Assembly: GCF_002214465.1 (NCBI RefSeq)
Contig: NZ_CP015101.1
Location: 1,433,013-1,497,012, forward strand
Length of the DNA: 64,000 nucleotides
Source: Thermococcus barossii
GTDB taxonomy: Archaea > Methanobacteriota_B > Thermococci > Thermococcales > Thermococcaceae
Direction: 5' to 3'
The number at the start of each line of letters is the position of its first letter. The first letter of the stretch is position 1. The notes below the pieces were generated by a model. It ran no database searches and was not told the DNA's origin. It was given only the letters and a program-made list of their open reading frames with translations. Position numbers and translations under genes: made by a program. Of this stretch, positions 17,957 to 26,843 are shown in pieces.

Positions 17957-19303
17957 ATGGCCGAAAAGAAGAGAAAGAGGGTTCTCATTTTGGGCGCCGC
18001 TGGTAGGGACTTCCACAACTTCAACGTGTTCTTCAGGGACAACCCCGAGTACGAGGTTGTGGCCTTCACCGCAACTCAGATTCCCGACATTGAGGGCAGG
18101 CTTTACCCGTCCGAGCTCGCCGGCGAGCTCTACCCGAACGGAATCCCCATCTGGAGCGAAGATGATATGGAGAAGATCATCAAGGAGCACGACATTGACA
18201 TCGTTGTCTTCGCCTACTCCGACGTCTCCCACGAGCACGTCATGCACCTCGCGAGCAGAGCTCACTCCGCCGGTGCCGACTTCTGGCTCCTCGGCCCGAA
18301 GAGCACCATGCTGAAGAGCACCAAGCCCGTCATAGCGGTTACGGCAGTCAGAACCGGCTGTGGAAAGAGCCAGACCAGCAGAAAGGTCGCCCAGATCCTC
18401 CAGGAGATGGGCTACAAGGTCGTTGCCATAAGGCACCCGATGCCCTACGGCGACCTCAGGAAGCAGGTCGTCCAGCGCTTCGCCAGCTACGAGGACCTCG
18501 ACAGGCACGAGTGCACAATCGAGGAGCGCGAGGAGTACGAGCCCTACATCGACAGGGGCATGGTTGTCTATGCCGGCGTTGACTACGAGAAGATCCTCCG
18601 CGAGGCCGAGAAGGAGGCCGATATAATCCTCTGGGACGGCGGAAACAACGACTTCCCGTTCTACGAGCCGGACCTCTGGATAGTCGTCACCGACCCGCAC
18701 AGGCCCGGCCACGAGCTCAAGTACCACCCAGGTGAGACCAACTTCCGCGCCGCTGACGTTATCATCATCAACAAGATCGACACCGCCAACAGGGACGACA
18801 TCCAGAAGGTCCGCGAGAGCATCGAGAAGGTCAACCCGAACGCCATCGTCATCGATGGTGCCTCACCGCTCTACGTGGACAAGCCGGAGCTCATCAAGGG
18901 CAAGCGCGTTTTGGTGGTTGAGGACGGCCCAACCCTCACCCACGGCGGCATGAAGTACGGTGCCGGCTACATAGCCGCCAAGAAGTACGGGGCTAAGGAG
19001 ATAGTCGATCCGAGGCCCTACGCCGTCGGCTCGATCGTTGAGACCTACAAGAAGTACAGCCACCTCGACGTCATCCTGCCGGCCATGGGCTACGGCGCCA
19101 AGCAGATCAAGGAGCTTGAGGAGACCATCAACCGCGCAGATGCAGACGTCGTCATCATGGGAACTCCCATCGACCTCCGCCGCGTCATGAAGCTCAACAA
19201 GCCGGCCGTCAGGGTCAGGTACGAGCTCGAGGAGATCGGCGAGCCGAAGCTCAGGGACATTCTCAAGGAGTTCGTCGAGAAGTGCGAGAAGCTCAAGAAG
19301 TGA
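17957..19303 (+). CDS. Cyclic 2,3-diphosphoglycerate synthase-type GTPase/ATPase
   Basis: 448 residues. An N-terminal Rossmann-like part (RVLILGAAGRDFHNFNVFF) precedes a P-loop domain with VTAVRTGCGKSQTSRKVAQI near residue 135 and DGGNNDFPFYEPDLWIVV. This matches archaeal cyclic 2,3-diphosphoglycerate synthetase, which forms the thermoprotectant cDPG from 2,3-bisphosphoglycerate. Thermococcales members are annotated so, but whether this lineage makes cDPG is not shown here; a related carboxylate-ligase role is possible. ATG 17957 follows GAGGTGG. An unusually regular GC-rich codon choice suggests strong expression. Confidence 0.75.
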   Translation: MAEKKRKRVLILGAAGRDFHNFNVFFRDNPEYEVVAFTATQIPDIEGRLYPSELAGELYPNGIPIWSEDDMEKIIKEHDIDIVVFAYSDVSHEHVMHLASRAHSAGADFWLLGPKSTMLKSTKPVIAVTAVRTGCGKSQTSRKVAQILQEMGYKVVAIRHPMPYGDLRKQVVQRFASYEDLDRHECTIEEREEYEPYIDRGMVVYAGVDYEKILREAEKEADIILWDGGNNDFPFYEPDLWIVVTDPHRPGHELKYHPGETNFRAADVIIINKIDTANRDDIQKVRESIEKVNPNAIVIDGASPLYVDKPELIKGKRVLVVEDGPTLTHGGMKYGAGYIAAKKYGAKEIVDPRPYAVGSIVETYKKYSHLDVILPAMGYGAKQIKELEETINRADADVVIMGTPIDLRRVMKLNKPAVRVRYELEEIGEPKLRDILKEFVEKCEKLKK

Positions 19304-19449
19304 GCTTCTTTTCCATTCTCTTCTTCATAGAATCACCGCAGGGAACCGCTGTGATCCTCATCCGGGGCAACCTGCAGGATCTCCCGACTCACGCCCTATG
19401 ATCTGGAAAGATTTTTCTACCCAGAAGCGTTATTTTGTTGGGTGGTTCA
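19304..19449. other. Spacer with two overlapping hairpins
   Basis: After the cDPG synthase stop there is a pyrimidine-rich tract (cttcttttccattctcttct) that may act as an archaeal terminator. Then come two inverted repeats: ATCACCGC/GCTGTGAT (19332-19355, one mismatch) and GATCCT/AGGATC (19353-19381). A TATA-like gatttttct precedes the next gene. I cannot identify a known RNA. Confidence 0.35.
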
Positions 19450-19716
19450 ATGAACGAGCTCGTGATATTCAGTGCGATATGGGTTCTCGGCATGATACTC
19501 ATGGCCCTCCAGCTGCTGGCCCTCGTGTGGGTCATCTACGACGTCCTCACAAAGCAGAAGAAGATGTCGAACCTGGAGAAGATTTTGTGGATAGTCCTGG
19601 CGTTCCTCTCCACGATACTGGGGGCGCTGGTGTACTACCTGCTCGTCAAGAGGACGGGCAAGTACGAGGAGAAGCCTGAAACCGGCACCCCCGATGATTC
19701 CGTCAGGGTGTACTGA
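19450..19716 (+). CDS. Small two-TM protein, PLDc_N (phospholipase D N-terminal) type
   Basis: 88 residues with two hydrophobic segments: IFSAIWVLGMILMALQLLAL (about 5-24) and ILWIVLAFLSTILGALVYYL (about 43-62). A loop containing YDVLTKQKKMSNLEKILWI lies between, and the tail is charged (LVKRTGK). This is the pattern of the PLDc_N family, here without a nuclease domain. The RBS GGGTGGTT supports ATG 19450. Function is unknown. Confidence 0.65.
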   Translation: MNELVIFSAIWVLGMILMALQLLALVWVIYDVLTKQKKMSNLEKILWIVLAFLSTILGALVYYLLVKRTGKYEEKPETGTPDDSVRVY

Positions 19717-19738
19717 CCGGAAGCCTTTTAGGCATGAC

Positions 19739-19806
19739 GCCCAAGTAAATTTGCCCGGGGAGCACCGCCGAGGGCGGAGTCAATGAACTTGGGCGGGTTA
19801 TTACCC
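19739..19806 (+). ncRNA. Candidate structured RNA in a convergent spacer
   Basis: GCCCAAGT (19739-19746) pairs perfectly with ACTTGGGC (19787-19794). Inside is a second hairpin CCGCC-GAG-GGCGG, and a third, GGG-TTATTA-CCCC, follows directly. The internal loop has TGA on one side but no matching GA, so it is not a canonical kink-turn. No family recognised; it could equally be a 3' structure. The remaining spacer to 19932 holds TATA-like tttttaaaac (about 19869) and tttataaagg (about 19903), with no gene recognised. Confidence 0.35.
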
Positions 19807-19932
19807 CCTTATTCTGTCCGGCTCAAGAAAAAGCGATAAGGTAGAAATCTTCATCAAGACCTGAGCTCCCTTTTTAAAACTCTGAGAACTCCCACTCCTC
19901 AAGGTTTATAAAGGTGTGAGAGCCGGGAGTCC

Positions 19933-20346
19933 TCACTCCCCCATCACCTGCACGATGACCCGCCTGTGCCTCGGCCTCACATCGAGCTCGACGAAGAAGA
20001 TCTGCTGCCATGTCCCCCTCACGAGCCTGCCGTCAACGACGGGGAAGCACTCACTCGCCCCGAGGAGCGTAGCGCGGAGGTGGCTGTGGGCGTTGTCATC
20101 TATCCTGTCGTGGAGGTAACCTTTGCCTTTAGGTATAAGCTCCTTCAAAGCCCTCTTGAAGTCCTCAAGAAGGCCAGACTCGTGCTCTATCGTCACTATG
20201 GCCCCCGTTGCACCGGGAACGAAGACGAGGCAGAGGCCGCTCTCGATTCCGGATTCTTCAACTGTTTTCTCAACCTCACGTGTTATGTCAACCAGATCGA
20301 TCTCCCCCCTCGTGGAAAAGCGGAGCTCCCTCGTTACGACCTTCAT
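19933..20346 (-). CDS. YjbQ family protein (secondary thiamine-phosphate synthase type)
   Basis: About 137 residues of the UPF0047/YjbQ family. Signatures: HDRIDDNAHSHLRATLLGAS and GTWQQIFFVELDVRPRHRRV near the C terminus, and GATGAIVTIEHE in the middle. Some members have weak thiamine-phosphate synthase activity. It is the third gene of a minus-strand operon after a ThiN-domain regulator and a VanZ-like gene, supporting a thiamine link. ATG 20346 follows GGGTGGTGG and lies inside the VanZ-like gene, an overlap of 59 bp. A TTG at 20358 is also in frame. Confidence 0.85.
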   Translation of the reverse strand: MKVVTRELRFSTRGEIDLVDITREVEKTVEESGIESGLCLVFVPGATGAIVTIEHESGLLEDFKRALKELIPKGKGYLHDRIDDNAHSHLRATLLGASECFPVVDGRLVRGTWQQIFFVELDVRPRHRRVIVQVMGE

Positions 20347-20626
20347 GCCACCACCCAAGCAGAACTCCGGCGGAGAAGCCTATTAGGTTTGCGGCCATGT
20401 CGGCGAGGGAGAACGTCCTTCCGGGGACGAAGAGCTGGAGGAACTCCAGCAGGAAGGGGAAGGGCGTGAGATATGGCCACACTAACCGGCCGAGGAAGCC
20501 CAGGAGCAGGAATTCTGCCAGGTGTGCGAGCTTGTCCCCGTTCTGGACCGGCGACGATGGGATCCTCAGAGTCAGGTTCAGAAACAGAAGAAGGAGCACG
20601 TAGAGGAAGAGAAGTCTTCGCCTCAA
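20288..20626 (-). CDS. VanZ-like small membrane protein
   Basis: 112 residues. Hydrophobic segments near residues 3-20, 38-58 and 80-95 and the motif DKLAHLAEFLLLGFLGR, with FLQLFVPGRTFSLADMAANLIG, fit the VanZ-like family. Its function outside glycopeptide resistance is unknown. The TTG start overlaps the TGA of the upstream regulator (TTGA) and is preceded by GGAG. The C-terminal ~19 residues overlap the yjbQ start region in another reading frame. Could be a thiamine-precursor-related membrane protein by context only. Confidence 0.6.
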   Translation of the reverse strand: MRRRLLFLYVLLLLFLNLTLRIPSSPVQNGDKLAHLAEFLLLGFLGRLVWPYLTPFPFLLEFLQLFVPGRTFSLADMAANLIGFSAGVLLGWWHEGRNEGAPLFHEGGDRSG

Positions 20627-21513
20627 AGGTTCTCCACCAGCCTTTTGAGCTTCTCCACGACCTCAAAAGGTGTTTCCCCGAATATATACACCAGCGGCTC
20701 GACCCCGAAACCGCCCACGTCGATGACAGCATCGTAGGAATCCTTCCTGAAGACGTCCGCTATAACCCTCACGGCCTCATCCTCACTCAGTCCGCCGGTT
20801 TTAACCGTCGCGATTCTGAAGCCTGCGGCTCTGAGGGCGGCTTCAATGTCGTGGCCGTACCGGATGTTGAGAACACTGCGTATCTCAGGTCTGATCCCGG
20901 CCAGCCTAACGAGTATTCTCGCGGTGAACTCGCTGGCCCCGAACTCAGGCGGCAGCGCAAAGGCCTTCCCCTTAACGGCCGTTATCCTTCCGGGAATCGC
21001 CGCAACGTCCTCTATGCCCTTGGGGGACGGAAGGGCATAGGCAAAGTTGCTTCTGACCTCGGGGATGAGTTCGGGGAATCTCTCGTTTTTGATCAGCTCG
21101 TTGAGTGCCATGTTCAGAACCTCAAGAATCTCCCCCCTGAGTGGACGCACGGCAAAGAGAGACCTGCAGGCGTCCTCGCTCACCCCCGCGTACTCGGCAT
21201 AAAAGCTGCACAGGAACCCGCTCTGAAAAAGCTCAAAGAGTCTTCTCGCCACGAGAAGAACCGCCTCATCACGGTGCCCCCCAAAGAGGATGAACCTGGA
21301 AACCTCGCTGGCGACCTCATCCAGTTTGCCCGCCACCTCCGCCGGGGGAACCTTGTACCTGCCGGAGAGATACTTGCTCACCATGGCCTGGGTTATGCCG
21401 AGGTACTCGGCTATCTGGGACTGCTTCATACCCTCGCTGTAGAGCCTCTCCGCTATCTTGGCCCTCAGAAAAGGCATCAGCTCCTCGGCTATGTAAACGC
21501 TGGGAGTCCTCAT
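20623..21513 (-). CDS. HTH/ThiN-domain transcriptional regulator (ThiR-like)
   Basis: 296 residues. N-terminal XRE-like HTH: SEGMKQSQIAEYLGITQAMVSKYLSG (about residues 26-51). C-terminal ThiN-type domain with FGASEFTARILVRLAG, GHDIEAALRAAGF, KTGGLSEDEAVRVIADV and DVGGFGVEPLVYIFG. In archaea such fusions are regulators of thiamine genes, with ThiN sensing thiamine phosphate; the domain is also a thiamine-phosphate synthase when fused to ThiD. It is divergent from pyrB and first in an operon with VanZ-like and yjbQ genes. Confidence 0.85.
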   Translation of the reverse strand: MRTPSVYIAEELMPFLRAKIAERLYSEGMKQSQIAEYLGITQAMVSKYLSGRYKVPPAEVAGKLDEVASEVSRFILFGGHRDEAVLLVARRLFELFQSGFLCSFYAEYAGVSEDACRSLFAVRPLRGEILEVLNMALNELIKNERFPELIPEVRSNFAYALPSPKGIEDVAAIPGRITAVKGKAFALPPEFGASEFTARILVRLAGIRPEIRSVLNIRYGHDIEAALRAAGFRIATVKTGGLSEDEAVRVIADVFRKDSYDAVIDVGGFGVEPLVYIFGETPFEVVEKLKRLVENL

Positions 21514-22558
<1,045 letters not shown>

Positions 22559-22561
<3 letters not shown>

Positions 22562-22693
22562 AATGCCGGTTTGATGTTGCATCCCCTCTCGATGATGCGG
22601 GGGGATGCATTTGAGATTGAGCACGTTGGTGAAACCCCAAAACTTCCGCCAGCGCTTGCGAAGGCAAGGGCTGAAATTCTGGGGGTGCTGTGA
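22559..22693 (+). CDS. 44-residue ORF in an insert between pyrB and pyrI
   Basis: I do not recognise this protein. ATG 22559 to TGA 22691-22693 encodes 44 residues (MNAGLMLHPLSMMRG, then ...AEILGVL). It has the same start context (GGGGGTGCTGTGA before ATG) and the same last four residues (LGVL) as pyrB, because both ends lie in an 18-bp direct repeat. A hairpin TGCATCCCC/GGGGATGCA (22578-22609) lies inside. Limited resemblance to the PyrB C terminus (HPL, ETP versus KTP, GVL) permits an old partial duplication. Translation is possible but unproven. Confidence 0.45.
22578..22609 (+). repeat. Perfect 9-bp inverted repeat (hairpin) inside the pyrB-pyrI insert
   Basis: TGCATCCCC (22578-22586) and GGGGATGCA (22601-22609), extendable by one G-U and one G-C pair. 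It would form a stable stem between the coding regions of the two ATCase subunits. Confidence 0.8.
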
Positions 22694-22696
22694 ATG
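22679..22696 (+). repeat. 18-bp direct repeat, copy 2 (before pyrI)
   Basis: An exact second copy of CTGGGGGTGCTGTGAATG, containing the 44-codon ORF stop, the pyrI RBS and the pyrI ATG. Confidence 0.95.
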
Positions 22697-23149
22697 GCCG
22701 AGCTCAAGGTTACCGCCATCAGAGAGGGAACCGTCATAGACCACATCCCGGCCGGAAAGGGGCTGAAGGTCATCGAGATACTCCGCCTCAACAGGCCAAA
22801 CGGCGGCGTTCTCCTTCTCGCCTCGAATGTCCACAGCGGGAAGCTCGGAAGGAAGGACATAGTCAAGATAGAGGGCAGGTTCCTGAGCGAGGAGGAGGTG
22901 AACAAGATAGCCCTCATCGCCCCGAGCGCGACGGTCAACATCGTGAGGGACTACAAGGTCGCGGAGAAGTTCAAGGTCGAGATTCCGGACGAGATAACCG
23001 GGATCCTTCGCTGCGCAAACCCCAACTGCGTCAGCAACCACGAATACACCGTTTCAAAATTCTACGTGGTCTCAAAGGAGCCCCTCAAGGTTCGCTGCCA
23101 CTACTGCGAGAGGACGATGGAAGAGGAGGAGATACTGGGCAACCTCTGA
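22694..23149 (+). CDS. pyrI: Aspartate carbamoyltransferase regulatory subunit
   Basis: 151 residues. The N-terminal allosteric (nucleotide-binding) domain starts with ELKVTAIREGTVIDHIPAGKG; the C-terminal zinc domain has the four Cys in CANPNC and CHYC, which contact PyrB. Residues NGGVLLLASNVHSGKLGRKD are typical. ATG 22694 follows the 44-codon insert ORF by zero bases. The subunit gives feedback control by CTP/ATP. Confidence 0.97.
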   Translation: MAELKVTAIREGTVIDHIPAGKGLKVIEILRLNRPNGGVLLLASNVHSGKLGRKDIVKIEGRFLSEEEVNKIALIAPSATVNIVRDYKVAEKFKVEIPDEITGILRCANPNCVSNHEYTVSKFYVVSKEPLKVRCHYCERTMEEEEILGNL

Positions 23150-23193
23150 GAAAGCCTTAAAATCTCTCCCCCCATTTTTTAATCGTGAGTGGT

Positions 23194-24762
23194 ATGGATA
23201 GGAACGCTGCAGTGTTAGTAATAGTCCTCGTGCTCATTGCAGGGATGGCTGGGTTTGCCCACTGGAGAGGCTCTCCCGAGGATGGTTGTTCCCCAGCCCC
23301 CATGCCCCCAAACGGCACTGCCGTCCGGATTTATGTGATGATAGAGAACGAAAATGCCGCCTTTGAGATGGCACTCTTCAGTGTTAAGGTAGGAGACGCA
23401 AAACTCAGCGAGACCAACGTTCCAGTGCTGGCCTATGAGGGCAAGCCCGGAACCGTTCACCTTAGTGTCAGGGGATCAACCATCAACTGGAACGGGGTCA
23501 AGTTTGAAATAACCGGAACCGTCTCCTTGGACACCGAACCGGGGAGGAGCTACCTGGTAACCCTAACACCCGTTCACGAACCTGGAGTGTTCCTGATGGA
23601 GGTTGACAAGGGTCTCAGCGGAGTCATCGGTCAGGACGTGCCATCAACGGTGTTCCTCGACGATTACACAGTCGCGGAAGACGTTCTAAAACAGGCAGGG
23701 TTCTCAGACGAACTTGAAGCCAACAGGAAGCTCAGGGAGAGATACTTACGGCTCTGGAAGGAAACCGGGAACCTGAGCTATCTGCAGATACATAGGGACC
23801 TCACGTACCATCTCAGAGCACTTGCCCTAATGGCCAAGCTCGACAGACTCAGCGAGACCGCGGTAAGAACGTACACCCTTGATATCTTGGCCACGGATTA
23901 CTACTACTCCCGTTTTGAGGTACCCGGAAGGAAGGATCTAATACTCGTGTTCTCAAACGATTCTCCCTACTACGGTGCCATCAGAGCCGCTGACGGCCCC
24001 ATAAAGAGCAGGCTGCCCTTTGTGTACTACACCGCCAGAGGCTTCAACCTCTATCCCGTATCGGCCCTTCACTGGGCCCACGTGTATTTTGAGAGGAGAG
24101 ACTATGCCGCCATGACCGAGATACTGGATGAACTCCTGCCCTTTGCTGTATACTCCCAATATGAAGGCACTGAATACGCCCTGTTCCCGGTGTACTTCCA
24201 CTTCCAGAACGCAAGCGTCCCCTGGGTCTCCGGCTATGCCCAGGGGATGGCCGCGGGCCTCTACGCTGCCGCGTACAACATTACCGGAAACGAGACGTAT
24301 CTAATAACCGCGGAGCTGTTTCTGAACTCGTTTGAACTTCCGCTGAGTGAAAACGGCTTCGTGGCTCAAACGAAGTACGGACCATGGTACCTCGAGTACA
24401 ACTACTACCCGGACGAGCTCGTCCTCAACGGCCACATAATAGCCCTGCAGGGGCTGTACTACTATTGGGAGGTCACGGGGGACAAGAGGGCGTACGACCT
24501 CTTCTGGAGCGGGGCCATGAGCGTCAGGAAAGCTCTTCCGGATTTTGACACGGGCAGTTGGAGCAGGTATGCCAGCATCTACGACACGTCGAGCGAGTTT
24601 TATCACCGCCTCCACATCAAGCTCCTGGTCTGGCTGTACTCAAAGACCGGGGAAGAGACTTTTTTGGAATACGCCGAGAAATGGAACGGCTATCTGGAAA
24701 AGAAAGGATTAAAGCCGGAAAACATAGGTGCACTACTCGAGCAGATGCGGAATTCTCCTTAA
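23194..24762 (+). CDS. Exported D-glucuronyl C5-epimerase-like protein
   Basis: 522 residues with an N-terminal hydrophobic signal/anchor (VLVIVLVLIAGMAGFA). The C-terminal ~250 residues show the alpha/alpha-toroid pattern of the C5-epimerase C-terminal domain: GYAQGMAAGLYAAAYNITG, YYPDELVLNGHIIALQGLYY, LPDFDTGSWSRYA. Eukaryotic and bacterial relatives epimerise glucuronate in polysaccharides. Here a role on a surface glycan is inferred. ATG 23194 follows GTGAGTGGT; GTG 23185 is the alternative. The last 30 bp overlap the convergent ECF gene. Confidence 0.72.
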   Translation: MDRNAAVLVIVLVLIAGMAGFAHWRGSPEDGCSPAPMPPNGTAVRIYVMIENENAAFEMALFSVKVGDAKLSETNVPVLAYEGKPGTVHLSVRGSTINWNGVKFEITGTVSLDTEPGRSYLVTLTPVHEPGVFLMEVDKGLSGVIGQDVPSTVFLDDYTVAEDVLKQAGFSDELEANRKLRERYLRLWKETGNLSYLQIHRDLTYHLRALALMAKLDRLSETAVRTYTLDILATDYYYSRFEVPGRKDLILVFSNDSPYYGAIRAADGPIKSRLPFVYYTARGFNLYPVSALHWAHVYFERRDYAAMTEILDELLPFAVYSQYEGTEYALFPVYFHFQNASVPWVSGYAQGMAAGLYAAAYNITGNETYLITAELFLNSFELPLSENGFVAQTKYGPWYLEYNYYPDELVLNGHIIALQGLYYYWEVTGDKRAYDLFWSGAMSVRKALPDFDTGSWSRYASIYDTSSEFYHRLHIKLLVWLYSKTGEETFLEYAEKWNGYLEKKGLKPENIGALLEQMRNSP

Positions 24763-25314
24763 CACCGGTAGCGTCGCCGCCAGTCCCAGGAAGACGTCTA
24801 TGGCGCTCTGTATCGCGTTCGGAAGGCCGATGGCAACCCAGAACGGAACACCAGTCCAGCTCTCGACAGCCTGAACTACCTGCTCCCTCGGGAGGCCGAG
24901 CCATATCTCAAGGGCAACGTAGTAGTTGAGGGCCAGCATGAGCGGTATCCTGACGGCAAGGCCGGCGAGGTAGGCCAGGACGGCGAAGACCACGAGTTTC
25001 CCCCCACCGGTGGAAAGCTCGAAGCCTGTAGCCCTCTTCGCCACTTCAAAGCCCACTATGACCGCCAGGGTCGCGAAGGACTTCATCATCGCCCCGAGCC
25101 AGCTGGCGGAGGAGACGACGCTCAGGCCCGCAAAGAGGAGCAGAACCGCGGTTAAGCCGCCGGTGAAGCCCGTGAGGAGGTAAACCATTATTATCGGAAC
25201 CGCCACGAGGTCTATCTTCATACCCCAGACGGTGGGCATCTCAATCGGCATCACATCGAAGAGCAGCGAGAGGCCGAGCATCATTCCGATTAGAGCTATC
25301 TCCCTCGAACTCAT
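24733..25314 (-). CDS. ECF transporter substrate-binding (S) component
   Basis: About 193 residues with six predicted membrane segments and the ECF S-component style: IALIGMMLGLSLLFDVMPI at the N terminus, VPIIMVYLLTGFTGGLTAVL, and a long amphipathic loop before GLPNAIQSAIDVFLGL. The vitamin substrate cannot be read; RibU-like and other types look alike at this level. Ecf A/T genes are not in the window. ATG 25314 with GGTGTGAGG upstream is preferred over 25326 or GTG 25329. The promoter carries TTGTTCC repeats. Confidence 0.75.
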   Translation of the reverse strand: MSSREIALIGMMLGLSLLFDVMPIEMPTVWGMKIDLVAVPIIMVYLLTGFTGGLTAVLLLFAGLSVVSSASWLGAMMKSFATLAVIVGFEVAKRATGFELSTGGGKLVVFAVLAYLAGLAVRIPLMLALNYYVALEIWLGLPREQVVQAVESWTGVPFWVAIGLPNAIQSAIDVFLGLAATLPVLRRIPHLLE

Positions 25315-25340
25315 CCTCACACCCATCACCGGGCGAAGGT

Positions 25341-25382
25341 TTGTTCCAGATTTTATAAATTTTTGTTCCTATAACGGAACAA
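25341..25382 (-). promoter_or_regulatory. Operator with TTGTTCC repeats at the ECF gene promoter
   Basis: TTGTTCC occurs at 25341-25347 and again at 25363-25369 (22 bp apart, two helical turns), and inverted as GGAACAA at 25376-25382. The last two form a palindrome with a 6-bp centre. The minus-strand TATA element (aaatttataaaat, about 25350-25362) lies between the outer copies, so bound protein would occlude TBP/TFB. The regulator is not known. Confidence 0.65.
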
Positions 25383-25434
25383 TCTTCCGGCGAGAACCTT
25401 AAAAGCCGGCCCCGCAAGGTAGGAGGGAAGGGCC

Positions 25435-26235
25435 ATGTTCACGGTCGAGGGAATATCTGAGCTGGTGAGGACAATAAGGCGTGAGAACGGCTTTCCGGAG
25501 AGCCCCTTCAGGATAGACGAGGTCCGCTACGACCCCGAGGGCGACAAGCTCTTCATAATCGCCCACGACAGGACGGACAAGAGCGTCGTCATAGGCAACA
25601 GCTTCGTCATCGGAAAGCTCCGCGAGAGGCTCGGGGTGAAGCAGGTCACCGTCTACTCCAACCTCGACCTGGAGATAAAGCGGAGGAAGCTTGAGGAAGC
25701 CGAGAGGCTGGTTAAGGGGACGGAGCTTGAGTTTCTAAAACCAATTATCGAGGCCGAGAAGCGCTTCCCGCCGAGGAAGTGGCCCGAAGTGAGCGGGAAC
25801 GTCAGAACCCTCGTCTTCCTGAGCTTCAACGCGAAAGCTTTGCTCGGCTTTGCTGAAAGGCTGAACCTTCCCCACGAGGCGGTGGGGCTAAAATACGCCT
25901 TTCCGAGGCTGAAGTACGAGCCAATTGAGGGTGAGCCGGAGGAGGTTCTCTTCCCCGATGGGGAAAAGCTCATCAATCTCGCGGGAGAGAGGAAAGCGAA
26001 GCTCGTCCTCGCCGATTTTCCCTTCGGGCTGAAGGCCGAGCAAGGGATCTACCTCCTCAACCCCTTCAGACTGCTCCACATCGGCTTCTTCGAGCTGAAG
26101 TACCTCTTCGGCTTCGAGAGGCCGGTGGTGTACGACAAAAAAGCCTTAATCCGGTTCATCACAGACTTAACCTACGAGGGGCTTATGGAATCGACCGACG
26201 GGGCCAATCTAATATGGAGGATGTGGAGAAGATGA
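25435..26235 (+). CDS. Conserved-type hypothetical protein, 266 residues
   Basis: Not recognised. It is a soluble protein without signal peptide or transmembrane segments. Visible features are an N-terminal alpha/beta part (FRIDEVRYDPEGDKLFIIAHDRTDKS, about 22-47) and a later PEEVLFPDGEKLINLAGERKAKLVLADFPFG stretch. Its stop overlaps the next gene's ATG (ATGA), so it is probably cotranscribed with the P-loop kinase. TATA ccttaaaagcc lies about 30 bases before the ATG. Confidence 0.7.
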   Translation: MFTVEGISELVRTIRRENGFPESPFRIDEVRYDPEGDKLFIIAHDRTDKSVVIGNSFVIGKLRERLGVKQVTVYSNLDLEIKRRKLEEAERLVKGTELEFLKPIIEAEKRFPPRKWPEVSGNVRTLVFLSFNAKALLGFAERLNLPHEAVGLKYAFPRLKYEPIEGEPEEVLFPDGEKLINLAGERKAKLVLADFPFGLKAEQGIYLLNPFRLLHIGFFELKYLFGFERPVVYDKKALIRFITDLTYEGLMESTDGANLIWRMWRR

Positions 26236-26810
26236 TAGTCGGTGTCGTTGGGAAGATCGCCGCCGGAAAGACCACCGTTGCCAGGTTCTTCGAGGAGAGG
26301 GGCTTCTGCAGGGTCTCCTGCAGCGACCCCCTGATAGACCTGCTAACCCACAACGTTTCCGACTACTCGTGGATTCCGGAACTGCCCGAAAAGGCCGAGC
26401 CGACGCGCGAGAGGCTCATAGAGTTCGGGAAGTACCTGAAGGAGAAGTACGGAGGGGACGTCCTCATAAGGCTCGCCGTCGATAAAAAGAGGAACTGCAG
26501 GAACATCGTCATAGACGGCGTCCGCTCGCGGGAGGAGATAGAGGCAATAAAGAGACTCGGCGGGAAGGTGATTTACGTCGAGGCGAGGCCCGAGATAAGG
26601 TTCGAGCGGCTGGTGAAGAGGAAGGCGAGCAAGGATAAGGGCATAAGGAGCTTTGAGGACTTTAAAAGCGTGGACGACGCCGAGGAGCGGTTGTACCACA
26701 CGAGCGAGCTGAAGGGATTGGCGGATTACGTGATAGTCAACGAGGGGACGCTGGAGGAGCTGAGGGAGAAGGTAGAGAGGATCATCGAGGAGGTAGCGGG
26801 GAAGGTTTAA
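26232..26810 (+). CDS. P-loop nucleotide kinase-like protein
   Basis: 192 residues. Walker A GVVGKIAAGKTTVARFFEE at the N terminus, IVIDGVRSREEIEAIKRLGG (a Walker B/lid-preceding region) and a dephospho-CoA/adenylate-kinase-like layout, similar to the UPF0200 nucleotide kinases. Substrate unknown. ATG 26232 overlaps the previous stop and follows GTGGAG; an in-frame ATG at 26214 is less well placed. Confidence 0.75.
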   Translation: MIVGVVGKIAAGKTTVARFFEERGFCRVSCSDPLIDLLTHNVSDYSWIPELPEKAEPTRERLIEFGKYLKEKYGGDVLIRLAVDKKRNCRNIVIDGVRSREEIEAIKRLGGKVIYVEARPEIRFERLVKRKASKDKGIRSFEDFKSVDDAEERLYHTSELKGLADYVIVNEGTLEELREKVERIIEEVAGKV

Positions 26811-26843
26811 AGTAGGTTTCACCAAAACCAGTATGGTGGGAAC

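Noticed and set aside
17771-19803. The string GGGCGGGTTATTA occurs in two spacers (17771-17783 and 19791-19803), flanking the cDPG synthase gene.
   Set aside because: Thirteen-base matches are expected by chance many times in 64 kb; the flanks do not match.
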